A DNA stretch of 41,226 nt from assembly GCA_964446585.1 (NCBI GenBank), contig CAYUPI010000048.1, forward strand, positions 1-41,226. Reading direction: 5' to 3'. Below are positions 1 to 7,779 of this stretch, piece by piece (the stretch's first letter is position 1; the number at the start of each line of letters is the position of its first letter). The notes below the pieces were generated by a model. It worked only from the letters and a program-made list of their open reading frames with translations, was not told where the DNA came from and did not search any database. The position numbers were made by a program, and so were the translations under genes. This DNA is from CAYUPI01 sp964446585 (GTDB taxonomy: Bacteria; Verrucomicrobiota; Verrucomicrobiia; Limisphaerales; UBA8199).

Positions 1-80
1 AGTCACCATGTCAGCTCCAAAATGCGTACAGCTAATGCAAAATCCGGGTTGAAACGGTTTCCGTACCCTCGGCTCCTTCC

Positions 81-102
81 ACACCCCGCTTTAGCGGGGT
101 GT
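81..102. terminator. Perfect hairpin, possible terminator of an upstream gene
   Basis: The bases form a perfect 9-bp stem (ACACCCCGC pairing with GCGGGGTGT) around a 4-base loop. There is no clear T-tract on either side, so it is a weak terminator candidate at best and could be a small structural repeat. The rest of bases 1-314 shows no coding sequence I can support; the long minus-strand frame there is antisense to the next gene. Confidence 0.3.
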
Positions 103-314
103 TAATGAGACTCGACGACCATGCTGCTGAAGCGCAGTGTTAATGAAGCGGCCCGTCGTCAATATATCTGATCCTACACATTTTGCCGAGAGAAATCACG
201 GAACTCATGCATCTGAAGAATGCCACCGTGCGCCCCAGCCCCGCTAACCCAACCGTTTAGATCTGACACAACAGGAACCATTTGAGACAATGCCACATCA
301 ACAAACGACAGAGC

Positions 315-3300
315 ATGAAACCGTGTTTTTGTAATCGTGGGACCATTCCCTGGCTTTTCGTTGCCCTCCTCGCCTCGGCAACTTTGCGGGCGGGCGAGCC
401 GCTCGGTGCAACGAACAGGATCGTCATCAAAGCCGGACATCTGCTTGATGTGGTCCACGGTCAAGTCCTCGATCACCAGGTCATCCTCATCGAAGACGGT
501 CTGATCAAAACCGTCGGCGCCGAAGGAGCGGTGGCCGTGCCGGCCGGCGCAAAGACTCTTGACCTGGGCAAGTCCTGGGTGCTGCCGGGCATGATCGATT
601 GCCACACCCATTTGACTTCGGATGTTGAACCGGGCTGGGAGAATCTGCCCTTGAAAGAAACGGCGCCAGAGTCCGCGCTCCGCGGCGCCCGCAATGCGTT
701 GCTGACCCTGCAGGCGGGCTTTACCACCGTGCGCGACGTCGGCGCCAGCCAATTTGCGGACACCGCGCTGATGCGCGCCATCGATAAGAATTGGGTCCCC
801 GGCCCGCGAATGTTTCCGTCCGGCAACGCCATCGGGATCACTGGCGGCCATGCCGACGTCACCGGCTTTAACCCGGGTGTGATGGAAGTCGGTCCTGAAG
901 GCGGCATCGCCGATGGCGTGGACCAGATCCTCAAAGCGGTCCGTTACCAAATCAAACACGGCGCCAAGGTGATAAAGTTCTGCGCCACGGCCGGGGTGAT
1001 GAGTTTCGAGGACTCGGCGGGCGGCCAACAATACTCCGAGGAGGAAATGCGAGCGCTCATACAGGAGGCGCATCGTCACGGACTCAAGGTGGCCGCGCAT
1101 GCTCACGGCGCGGAGGGAATCAAGACTGCCATCCGGGCCGGCGTGGACTCGATCGAGCACGGTTCGTTGATCGACGACGAGGGGATCGCGCTGATGAAAA
1201 CGCGCGGCACGTGGCTCGTCCCCACCATCTTTACCTGGTATTACGACACCAACCTGACCGACTTTCCGGAGAAGATGCGCGCCAAGAGCCGCTTGATCGA
1301 TGCGCAGCGCAAGGACCGCCAAAAGGCTGCAATTTCGGCGGGCGTGAAGGTCGCCTTCGGCACCGACGCCGGGACCTTTCCACACGGGCTGAATGCAGGA
1401 GAATTTCAATATCTCGTCGAGTACGGCCTGACACCGATGCAGGCCATCCAGTGCGCAACCGTGAACGCCGCCAATCTGCTGGGCCAGGCGCACAAGCTCG
1501 GCAGCATCGAAGCCGGCAAAGTGGCCGACATCATTGCCGTCAAGGCCGACCCGCTGAACGACGTCAATGTCCTCAAGAAAGTGGCTTTCGTCATGAAAGA
1601 GGGCGTCGTGTACAAAGACGAGCTGACCTCCGAACGCGGAGATTTCCTCCGTGCGAACATGGATCCATCGGTTGCTCCGGGTGATGACTTCTTCGAGTAC
1701 GCCAACGGCGGCTGGCTCCGGCGCAACCCAATCCCGGCTTCTGAGTCAGCCTGGGGGATTGGCAAAGTCGTGCAGGAAGAGCTTTACTCCCGCCTTCGCC
1801 AAATCAATGAGAAGGCTGTGGCTGCTGCCAGCCCTCCCGGCAGCGAGCAGAAGAAGATCGCCGATTTCTGGTCAACGGCAATGGATGCCGCCAAAGCCGA
1901 GCGAGTGGGCCTCGCTCCGCTGCAAGCTCAGCTTCAGCGTATCGACGCGGTGAAAACCCCGCAGGACGCCCTCGACATTGCCTTCCTGCTGCAACCGCTG
2001 GGCGTGGACGCTCTCTTCGGTTTCGCGATCAGCCAGGACGAGAAAAACAGCGAGGTGATGTCCGTCCATCTCGCCCAGGGCGGCCTGGGCCTGCCGGACC
2101 GTGATTTCTATTTCAACCCGGAGGAGGGCGTGGCTCACATCCGGAAAGAGTACGTCGCTCACCTCGCGCGCACGCTCAAATTGCTAGGGCGCGAGGAAGC
2201 CGCTGCGCGGGTCGCCGCCAGCAATATCATGGCTTTCGAAACCGCGCTGGCGAAAGCCTCCCGCAAGCTCGAAGACCTCCGTGATCCGGTGCGGAACTAC
2301 AATAAGATGACCGCCCCTGAGCTGACACAGCAGCACACGCCGGCCATCGGTTGGACTGACCGCCTCGACTCCTGGAAGCTGAAGCCCGGCTACGTCATCG
2401 TCGGCCAGCCCGAATTTTTCAGCGCGATGAATGAGCTGCTTGCCGGGGCGCCGACCGCGGTTCTCCAGGATTACCTCCGGTTTCAATTGGTGGCCAGCTT
2501 CTCGTCCTCTCTGAGCAAGGCGTTCGATGATGAGCACTTTGCCTTCTACGGCAGAGTGCTTTCGGGACAGAAGGAACAGCGGTTGCGCTGGAAGCGGGTG
2601 CTCGACGCCCAGGAAGGGGCGATGGGCATGGTCCTCGGCAGGATCTTTGTGCGCGACTATTTTCCTGAGGCGGCCAAGAAGCGGTACGCCAAACTCGTTG
2701 AAGACATCCGAGCCGCCTACCGCGAGCGCATCCGCCGCCTGGACTGGATGAGCGAAGCCACTAAAGCCAAGGCCCTGCAAAAGCTTAATGCAATGACCGT
2801 CAAGGTCGGTTACCCAGACAAGTGGAAGGACTACTCGGCGCTTGTCATCAGCACAAACTCCTATTGCGAAAACATGATGAGCGCCGCCCGCTGGCGGTTC
2901 AATGACATGCTCTCGAAATTTGGCAAGCCCGTGGATCGGACAGAATGGGAGATGACGCCTCAGACCTATAACGCGTATTACAAAGCGGAGAATAACGAGA
3001 TTGTCCTGCCGGCGGCTTCGTTTGCGATTCCGGGCATGTCGGATGCCGACATTGATGACGCCGTTGTCTATGGCTATGCCGGGGCCTCGACCATCGGGCA
3101 TGAGATCACCCACGGGTTTGACGACGAAGGCCGCCAGTTCGACGCCGCAGGCAACCTCAAAGATTGGTGGACTGAAGAGGACGCCGCGAAATTCAAGAAG
3201 CGCGCCGAGGTCATGGTGCAGCAGTTTGACGCCTATCAGCCCTTGCCCGGCCTCCACATTAATGGCCACGCCAGTCTCGGCGAGAATATCGCCGACCACG

Positions 3301-3593
3301 GCGGCGTCCTCTTGGGCCTCGATGCCTTCAAGAAAACCGAGCAATACAAGAAGGGCGAGCAACTCGCCGGCATGACGCCGCTCGAGCGTTTTTTTCTCGG
3401 TTACGCCCTGAGCTGGCTTTTCCAGGAACAGGAAGCCCGGCTCCGCCGCGGCTTGCTCAGCGACGTGCACGCGCCGGCCAAATGGCGCGTGCTCGGACCC
3501 CTGGCCAACGTCCCCGAGTTTTACGATGCCTTCGGCGTCAAAACCAACCAGCCGATGTGGCGACCGGCCGATGCGCACGTGAGGATTTGGTAG
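315..3593 (+). CDS. Secreted amidohydrolase - M13 metallopeptidase fusion protein
   Basis: One uninterrupted frame of 1092 residues joins two enzymes. Residues 1-27 are a signal peptide. Residues about 30-440 are an imidazolonepropionase-like amidohydrolase with metal ligands H97 and H99 (HTH after GMIDC), H262/H264, H282 (SIEHGS) and D351 (FGTDAG). Residues about 450-1092 are a complete neprilysin-type M13 peptidase: an N-terminal domain starting GDDFFEYANGGW, the zinc site HEITH (H929, E930, H933), the third ligand in ENIAD (E990, D994), and the family's C-terminal Trp. All key residues of both enzymes are present. It probably hydrolyses peptides or cyclic dipeptides in the periplasm or outside the cell; the substrate is unknown. 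An ATG at 282 is in frame, but the one at 315 starts directly on the signal peptide and is preferred. Length fits 400 plus 650 residues of the separate families. Confidence 0.93.
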   Translation: MKPCFCNRGTIPWLFVALLASATLRAGEPLGATNRIVIKAGHLLDVVHGQVLDHQVILIEDGLIKTVGAEGAVAVPAGAKTLDLGKSWVLPGMIDCHTHLTSDVEPGWENLPLKETAPESALRGARNALLTLQAGFTTVRDVGASQFADTALMRAIDKNWVPGPRMFPSGNAIGITGGHADVTGFNPGVMEVGPEGGIADGVDQILKAVRYQIKHGAKVIKFCATAGVMSFEDSAGGQQYSEEEMRALIQEAHRHGLKVAAHAHGAEGIKTAIRAGVDSIEHGSLIDDEGIALMKTRGTWLVPTIFTWYYDTNLTDFPEKMRAKSRLIDAQRKDRQKAAISAGVKVAFGTDAGTFPHGLNAGEFQYLVEYGLTPMQAIQCATVNAANLLGQAHKLGSIEAGKVADIIAVKADPLNDVNVLKKVAFVMKEGVVYKDELTSERGDFLRANMDPSVAPGDDFFEYANGGWLRRNPIPASESAWGIGKVVQEELYSRLRQINEKAVAAASPPGSEQKKIADFWSTAMDAAKAERVGLAPLQAQLQRIDAVKTPQDALDIAFLLQPLGVDALFGFAISQDEKNSEVMSVHLAQGGLGLPDRDFYFNPEEGVAHIRKEYVAHLARTLKLLGREEAAARVAASNIMAFETALAKASRKLEDLRDPVRNYNKMTAPELTQQHTPAIGWTDRLDSWKLKPGYVIVGQPEFFSAMNELLAGAPTAVLQDYLRFQLVASFSSSLSKAFDDEHFAFYGRVLSGQKEQRLRWKRVLDAQEGAMGMVLGRIFVRDYFPEAAKKRYAKLVEDIRAAYRERIRRLDWMSEATKAKALQKLNAMTVKVGYPDKWKDYSALVISTNSYCENMMSAARWRFNDMLSKFGKPVDRTEWEMTPQTYNAYYKAENNEIVLPAASFAIPGMSDADIDDAVVYGYAGASTIGHEITHGFDDEGRQFDAAGNLKDWWTEEDAAKFKKRAEVMVQQFDAYQPLPGLHINGHASLGENIADHGGVLLGLDAFKKTEQYKKGEQLAGMTPLERFFLGYALSWLFQEQEARLRRGLLSDVHAPAKWRVLGPLANVPEFYDAFGVKTNQPMWRPADAHVRIW

Positions 3594-3713
3594 GAGGATT
3601 GTTCCTCGCGATGCTATAACCGCGTCCGGGCAGGAGAAATCGATCTCCTGAGGCTTCGGCGGAACTCAGTATTCGCTATTCACACCTCCGGCCCTCTGCT
3701 AGCTTCCGCCGGG

Positions 3714-4376
3714 ATGGATGGACGAGCATTGATTGATGGGCTGATCCAATATTTGGGTCTCCTGGTGCTGTTGACCTTTCACGAGTTCGGTCATGCGTGG
3801 ATGGCGTGGAGGTGCGGGGACGACACCGCGCGATTGCAAGGCCGCGTCTCGCTGAATCCTCTCGTCCACATCGACCCGATTGGCACGGTGGTAATGCCAC
3901 TGCTGATGATTTTTCTTTCATCGAGCGGCTCGAGTCTCGGCCGGTTTTTGATTGGCTGGGCCAAGCCAGTGCCGGTAAACCCCTATAATCTCCGCAACGG
4001 CCGCACGGACGACATTTTGGTAACACTGGCGGGGCCGTGGATGAACCTGCTGCTGGCAATCGTCATCATGGGCCTGGGCAAACTCGGCATGCTGGCGCAT
4101 TCGGAAACCATGGTCGCGATGTGCATCAGCATGGCCCAACTGAGTTTGCTGCTCTGCTTCTTCAATCTCTTGCCGATCCCGCCGCTGGACGGCTCACAGG
4201 TCGTGCGCGTCCTGACCGGTATGACCTTTGAGACCTATTACAAACTCGCCCGATTCGGTTTCATTATCATCATCCTGGTCTGGCAGATCCCGGCCGTTCG
4301 CCTCACGATAATCGGCCTGACGCTCGGAACTCTTTCGATTATCGCTCGCTGGTTCGGCATGGCCGAGGGGATCTGA
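3714..4376 (+). CDS. Site-2 protease family (M50) membrane protein
   Basis: A 220-residue polytopic membrane protein. The zinc motif HEFGH lies at about residues 23-27 inside the first membrane segment. The second M50 signature, an NLLPIPPLDG stretch supplying the Asp ligand, is near residue 150. Between them is the loop with GWAKPVPVNPYNLRN, typical of short M50B/SpoIVFB-like proteins without a PDZ domain. These proteases cut transmembrane segments of regulatory or signal proteins; the substrate here cannot be told. It stands alone, 120 bp after the fusion gene and 263 bp before the pilin cluster. The ribosome-binding site is weak. Confidence 0.9.
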   Translation: MDGRALIDGLIQYLGLLVLLTFHEFGHAWMAWRCGDDTARLQGRVSLNPLVHIDPIGTVVMPLLMIFLSSSGSSLGRFLIGWAKPVPVNPYNLRNGRTDDILVTLAGPWMNLLLAIVIMGLGKLGMLAHSETMVAMCISMAQLSLLLCFFNLLPIPPLDGSQVVRVLTGMTFETYYKLARFGFIIIILVWQIPAVRLTIIGLTLGTLSIIARWFGMAEGI

Positions 4377-4639
4377 AGGTGATAAGAGGTTCGGAAGGGT
4401 TGCGTAGCCTCAGAGCTAATCACCCATCCACGCCGTTCCGCTCCACACCTGTTGAGCCTCCCCCATAGCCCGGGAGCTCCCCGGGACTGCGTTCGGGAAC
4501 AATACCGGCAACACATCCGTGGTGTGCCCCGATTGTTGGCGCGCACGAACTGAGGTAAAACTTTACCCGACAGATGACAGAGCCTTGAGCACGCGGAGGC
4601 AAACGACAACAACAGAAAAGACAAAAACTCCCCACGAAT

Positions 4640-5140
4640 ATGAAACTGACACGAAACGCAAAAATCGCCCAAAACAAAACCTCCCGCGCCGCCTCTGGTT
4701 TTACCCTGGTTGAAAGCGCCGTCGCCCTGAGCATTGGGGCGGTCATGCTGACCTCGCTTTACGGCTGCTTCGCCTCGGGATTCGCCACTGTGAAAACCAG
4801 CCGCGAAAACACCCGCGCCACCCAAATCTTGTTGAGCAAGCTCGAATCCGTCCGGCTGTGCACTTTCGACCAGCTCACTAACCCGGTCTATAATCCCCGC
4901 ACTTTCAGCGTTTCCTTTGACCCGAAGGACGACGCAAATAACTATGGCGGAGTCGTTTACAATGGAACTTTCACCCCATCCCTCCCGGAGGTAGGCAGTT
5001 TGCCCGAGTCTTACCGCACCAACATGATGTTGGTCACGGTGACATTAAACTGGACATCGGGCCAGGTTCAGCACTCCCGCAAGATGCAAACCTACGCCGC
5101 GCGGGATGGAATCTCTGGTTTCGTCTCGGTTGGCCAGTAA
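4640..5140 (+). CDS. PilV-like minor prepilin
   Basis: A 166-residue protein with a basic leader of 20 residues and a class III (prepilin) signal, cleaved before FTLVE and followed by a hydrophobic helix to about residue 48. The Glu at mature position 5 is present. The C-terminal part has no recognisable enzyme motif and ends in a beta-rich region mentioning paired strands (VTLNWTSGQVQH), as in pilin heads. It is first of three close genes, 21 bp before the PilW-like gene, matching the pilV-pilW-pilX order of minor pilin operons. It probably helps prime or decorate a type IV pilus or type II secretion pseudopilus. Confidence 0.85.
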   Translation: MKLTRNAKIAQNKTSRAASGFTLVESAVALSIGAVMLTSLYGCFASGFATVKTSRENTRATQILLSKLESVRLCTFDQLTNPVYNPRTFSVSFDPKDDANNYGGVVYNGTFTPSLPEVGSLPESYRTNMMLVTVTLNWTSGQVQHSRKMQTYAARDGISGFVSVGQ

Positions 5141-5161
5141 ATTGCTGCCTTTCCGGGCAGC

Positions 5162-5719
5162 ATGAATCCTTGGAAGGCAAGCGTTTGCCGCTGCCGGCGG
5201 GCCGCCGCCATGTCCCTGGTCGAGCTGATGATCGGGGTAGGCGTCGGCTCGCTCGTGCTGTTGAGCGTGACGGCGGTTTTCCTGACGAGTAACCGCAGTT
5301 TTGTAGCCATGGGCAATTATGTCTCCATGGAGCAAAACAGCCGCGGAGCTCTCGACCAAATGACCCGCGACATCCGCAGAGCAAAGAACCTGGTGAGCTT
5401 TGCCACGAACCAGCTCGTGTTCAATCTTAGCGGCACAACCAATCTGATCTACGCCTACGACCCTGCCTCCCGCCGGTTGACCCAGTGGAAGACCGGCGGG
5501 CAGACCAACGTTCTGCTCTCCGAGTGCGACAGTCTCAGCTTCTCGATGTACACCAATATCCCGCAACCGGGCGGCGTGCTGAGCAATACGACGTCGGTTG
5601 CCCAGGGAAAATGCATCAGCGTCGCCTGGAAGTGCTCCCGCGCTATCCTGGGAAGGAAGGCCAATACCGAAGACATGCAGGAGGCGGTCATCGTGATCCG
5701 CAACAAACCGGTCTCATGA
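5162..5719 (+). CDS. PilW-like minor prepilin
   Basis: A 185-residue protein with a prepilin leader ending RRAAA, then MSLVELMIGV, a variant of the usual FTLVE with Glu at mature position 5, and one hydrophobic helix. The central part (SMEQNSRGALDQMTRDIRRA) matches the amphipathic segment that follows the helix in PilW/PulJ-type pseudopilins, after which comes a beta-rich C-terminal head. The stop codon overlaps the next start in an ATGA arrangement, showing translational coupling. It is likely a membrane-anchored subunit of the same tip complex as its neighbours. Confidence 0.88.
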   Translation: MNPWKASVCRCRRAAAMSLVELMIGVGVGSLVLLSVTAVFLTSNRSFVAMGNYVSMEQNSRGALDQMTRDIRRAKNLVSFATNQLVFNLSGTTNLIYAYDPASRRLTQWKTGGQTNVLLSECDSLSFSMYTNIPQPGGVLSNTTSVAQGKCISVAWKCSRAILGRKANTEDMQEAVIVIRNKPVS

Positions 5720-7041
5720 CGATTCGAAAGGGAATACGCCACGGCGCGGGCGGAGGCGTGCTGCTAGTCACGCTTTTGATTTGCCTGATCCTGGGCACGC
5801 TGATTGGAAGTTATCTGTCATTGATTCAGAACCAGCACCTGTCCGTGGCGCGCGCCCAGGCATGGAACAGTGCCCTCGTCGTCGCCGAAGCGGGTGTTGA
5901 GGAAGCGATGGCGCATCTGAACAGCGGCATCAGCACCAACAACCTCGCCGTCAATTCCTGGGTCAGCCTAGGGGGCGGAGTTTATGAAAAAACCAATTTT
6001 CTCGGCGACTGCTATTCGGTGGTCGATATCAAAATGCGTCCGGCGGTGACGAATGCCGACCCCGTGCTGGTCGCAACGGCCTACGTGCCGGGTCCGCTCT
6101 CGCGCCCCAATGTGACGCGGACGGTGCGGGTCACCACCAAACCGAAAACTGTGGGCGGCTTGCAAGGCGGCATGGCCGTGACCACGACGATTAACCTCAA
6201 AGGCAGCGGCATCGCTATGGACAGCTTCAATTCCAGCGACACGAATTACAGCACCGGGGGAATTTACGACCCGAAAAAGGCCCGGGATCGGGCGCTGGCG
6301 ACGACGTTGAGCAGCGCGCCCAATGCGATCCAGGTTGATAACGGCACAATCAAGGGCAGCGTCCATACCGGGCCGGGCGGAATCGTGGGTGTGGGCAGCG
6401 GAGCGGTGGGTGACGCGGCCTGGGTCGCCGCTAAAAAGGCGGGCATCCAGCCCGGCCACGTTGCCGATGACGCCAATTTCACGGTGTCAGACAACAAACT
6501 CCCTACGGGCCAAACCTGGCTGAGCCCTTCCGCCGGAAAATACAAAGTTAAAGGGTTGACTTATAAATACATGCTCAACAGCTCAGCCCCGTGGAAAGTC
6601 TCAGCGCTCACCGGAAATATTTACGTCAGCTCGCCCGGCGTCGTTCTCTACGTGACCGACAAGCTCGACCTCGGCAGCGGCGAGGGGATTACGCTGGCGC
6701 CCGGTGCGAGCGTGACTCTGTATGTCGGCGCACCCACGGCCAGCATTGGCGGGAACGGCGTGATTAATCCGGGCGGAATGGCCAAAGATTTCGCCTATTT
6801 TGGGTTGCCCTCGAATACAGCGTTTGCCTTGAGCGCCAATGCGGCTTTTACCGGCACCATCAATGCGCCCAGCGCCGATTTTGCGCTGGGTGGTGGCGGA
6901 ACTGATACGTATGACTTCGTCGGCTCGTGCCTGGTGAAGTCGGTCGTCATGAACGGCCATTTCAATTTTCATTATGACGAAGGCCTCGCCAGCACGCTCG
7001 TGCTGGCGGGTTACACGGCGATTTCGTGGGATGAATTGTGA
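5716..7041 (+). CDS. PilX-like pilus assembly protein with large C-terminal head
   Basis: The protein of 441 residues begins at the ATG that overlaps the upstream stop (ATGA). The longer frame reaching back to 5485 is antisense-like read-through of pilW and is not used. Residues 14-40 form the hydrophobic PilX-type N-terminus (GGGVLLVTLLICLILGTLIG), followed by the helix AQAWNSALVVAEAGVEEAMAHL split over two turns, which is typical for PilX_N. The remaining 330 residues are repetitive Gly/Ser/Thr/Ala-rich beta structure (VSSPGVVLYVTDKLDLGSG; GGNGVINPGG), resembling a right-handed beta-helix or the DUF7305-type heads of such proteins. It would sit at a pilus or pseudopilus tip. No assembly ATPase or platform gene lies nearby, so it must use machinery encoded elsewhere. 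Confidence 0.85.
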   Translation: MTIRKGIRHGAGGGVLLVTLLICLILGTLIGSYLSLIQNQHLSVARAQAWNSALVVAEAGVEEAMAHLNSGISTNNLAVNSWVSLGGGVYEKTNFLGDCYSVVDIKMRPAVTNADPVLVATAYVPGPLSRPNVTRTVRVTTKPKTVGGLQGGMAVTTTINLKGSGIAMDSFNSSDTNYSTGGIYDPKKARDRALATTLSSAPNAIQVDNGTIKGSVHTGPGGIVGVGSGAVGDAAWVAAKKAGIQPGHVADDANFTVSDNKLPTGQTWLSPSAGKYKVKGLTYKYMLNSSAPWKVSALTGNIYVSSPGVVLYVTDKLDLGSGEGITLAPGASVTLYVGAPTASIGGNGVINPGGMAKDFAYFGLPSNTAFALSANAAFTGTINAPSADFALGGGGTDTYDFVGSCLVKSVVMNGHFNFHYDEGLASTLVLAGYTAISWDEL

Positions 7042-7075
7042 TCGGCGCCCCGTCGCGACCCCGATCACGGGTTCG
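7042..7075. terminator. Possible bidirectional hairpin between convergent genes
   Basis: An 8-bp stem (GTGATCGG pairing with CCGATCAC) with a loop of about 14 bases spans the stop codons of the convergent PilX-like and oxygenase genes. It lacks a T-run, so termination strength is unclear. Confidence 0.3.
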
Positions 7076-7775
7076 AGGCGTTAAAAGCGATCGAGATGCG
7101 TTCACCCAGGCCTTCGAACGGCTCCACACGATGCTCCAGCCACGAGGGGAAAAGCAACAGCTTGCCCGTGGCGGGCGTGACGGGAATGCCGTTCCCTGAA
7201 CCCACCCACGGCAGCTCGATGCCGGGCGTTTCATACATGGCGACGGCAGGCCCGCGCGGGTCGCGAAAGTAAATCGCTCCTCCCTTCATTTCGGGCGGCA
7301 CTTTGACATAGTAAGTCGCGGAGAGAAAACAGCCGGGATGGGAGTGAAGCGTGTTGGAGTCGCCGGCGCGATTGACGTTGATCCAACCGCGCAGCCGGAA
7401 TTTGTCCTTCTTCTTGCGGGCCTCGGGACGGAAATGGTTGAGGAAGGCTTGAACATGCTGCTCCATATGGTGGTGAAACTGCTCGACCACCGGTTCCTTC
7501 AGCTCGAAAACGTCGAAGGCATAATGCCAGCCGCCGAAGTTGGTGCGCCGGGTCGCGTTTCGGGGTTCCGCCATTAACTTCCGGGCGAGATTCTCCAGTT
7601 CCTCGTTAAGTTCGATCGGACCGTTTTCGCACTCGTAAATATAGGTCGAGAACAACGGCACGATTCCCACCTTTGCTCGGCGCGAAGGAGTCGGTTCGGC
7701 GGATGCGGCGCTTGGCTGTGCAGTTTCGGTCGTCATGTTCGGGTTGGCATTTGAATTCGGCTTCAAGAATGTCAC
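7065..7775 (-). CDS. 2OG-Fe(II) oxygenase, TIGR02466-like
   Basis: A 236-residue enzyme predicted to use 2-oxoglutarate, O2 and Fe(II) to hydroxylate a substrate. The jelly-roll core runs from about residue 75: GGWHYAFDVF, then RGWINVN (W131), the metal-binding region NTLHSHPG (H144/H146) with LSATYYVKVP, FRDPR (D172), the distal His in LLLFPSWLEH (H215), and the 2OG-binding Arg in ERISIAFN (R226). This pattern matches the TIGR02466 family of unassigned function. The first 35 residues are low complexity; an alternative start at Met14 (7736) is possible. It lies 4 bp downstream of the PqqD-M50-HlyD gene and about 2.3 kb downstream of a small repeat peptide. I infer it modifies that peptide. 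Confidence 0.9.
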   Translation of the reverse strand: MTFLKPNSNANPNMTTETAQPSAASAEPTPSRRAKVGIVPLFSTYIYECENGPIELNEELENLARKLMAEPRNATRRTNFGGWHYAFDVFELKEPVVEQFHHHMEQHVQAFLNHFRPEARKKKDKFRLRGWINVNRAGDSNTLHSHPGCFLSATYYVKVPPEMKGGAIYFRDPRGPAVAMYETPGIELPWVGSGNGIPVTPATGKLLLFPSWLEHRVEPFEGLGERISIAFNASNP

Positions 7776-7779
7776 AGGC

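Noticed and set aside
174..1493. 439-residue minus-strand open frame over the amidohydrolase
   Set aside because: It is antisense to a gene with clear catalytic motifs and has no domain of its own; long antisense frames are common in GC-rich DNA.
2184..3578. 464-residue minus-strand frame over the M13 part
   Set aside because: Antisense of the HEITH-containing peptidase; composition is that of a mirror frame.
4640..7041. Complete type IV pilus operon
   Set aside because: Only three minor-pilin-like genes are seen; no ATPase, platform, secretin or peptidase gene is in the window.
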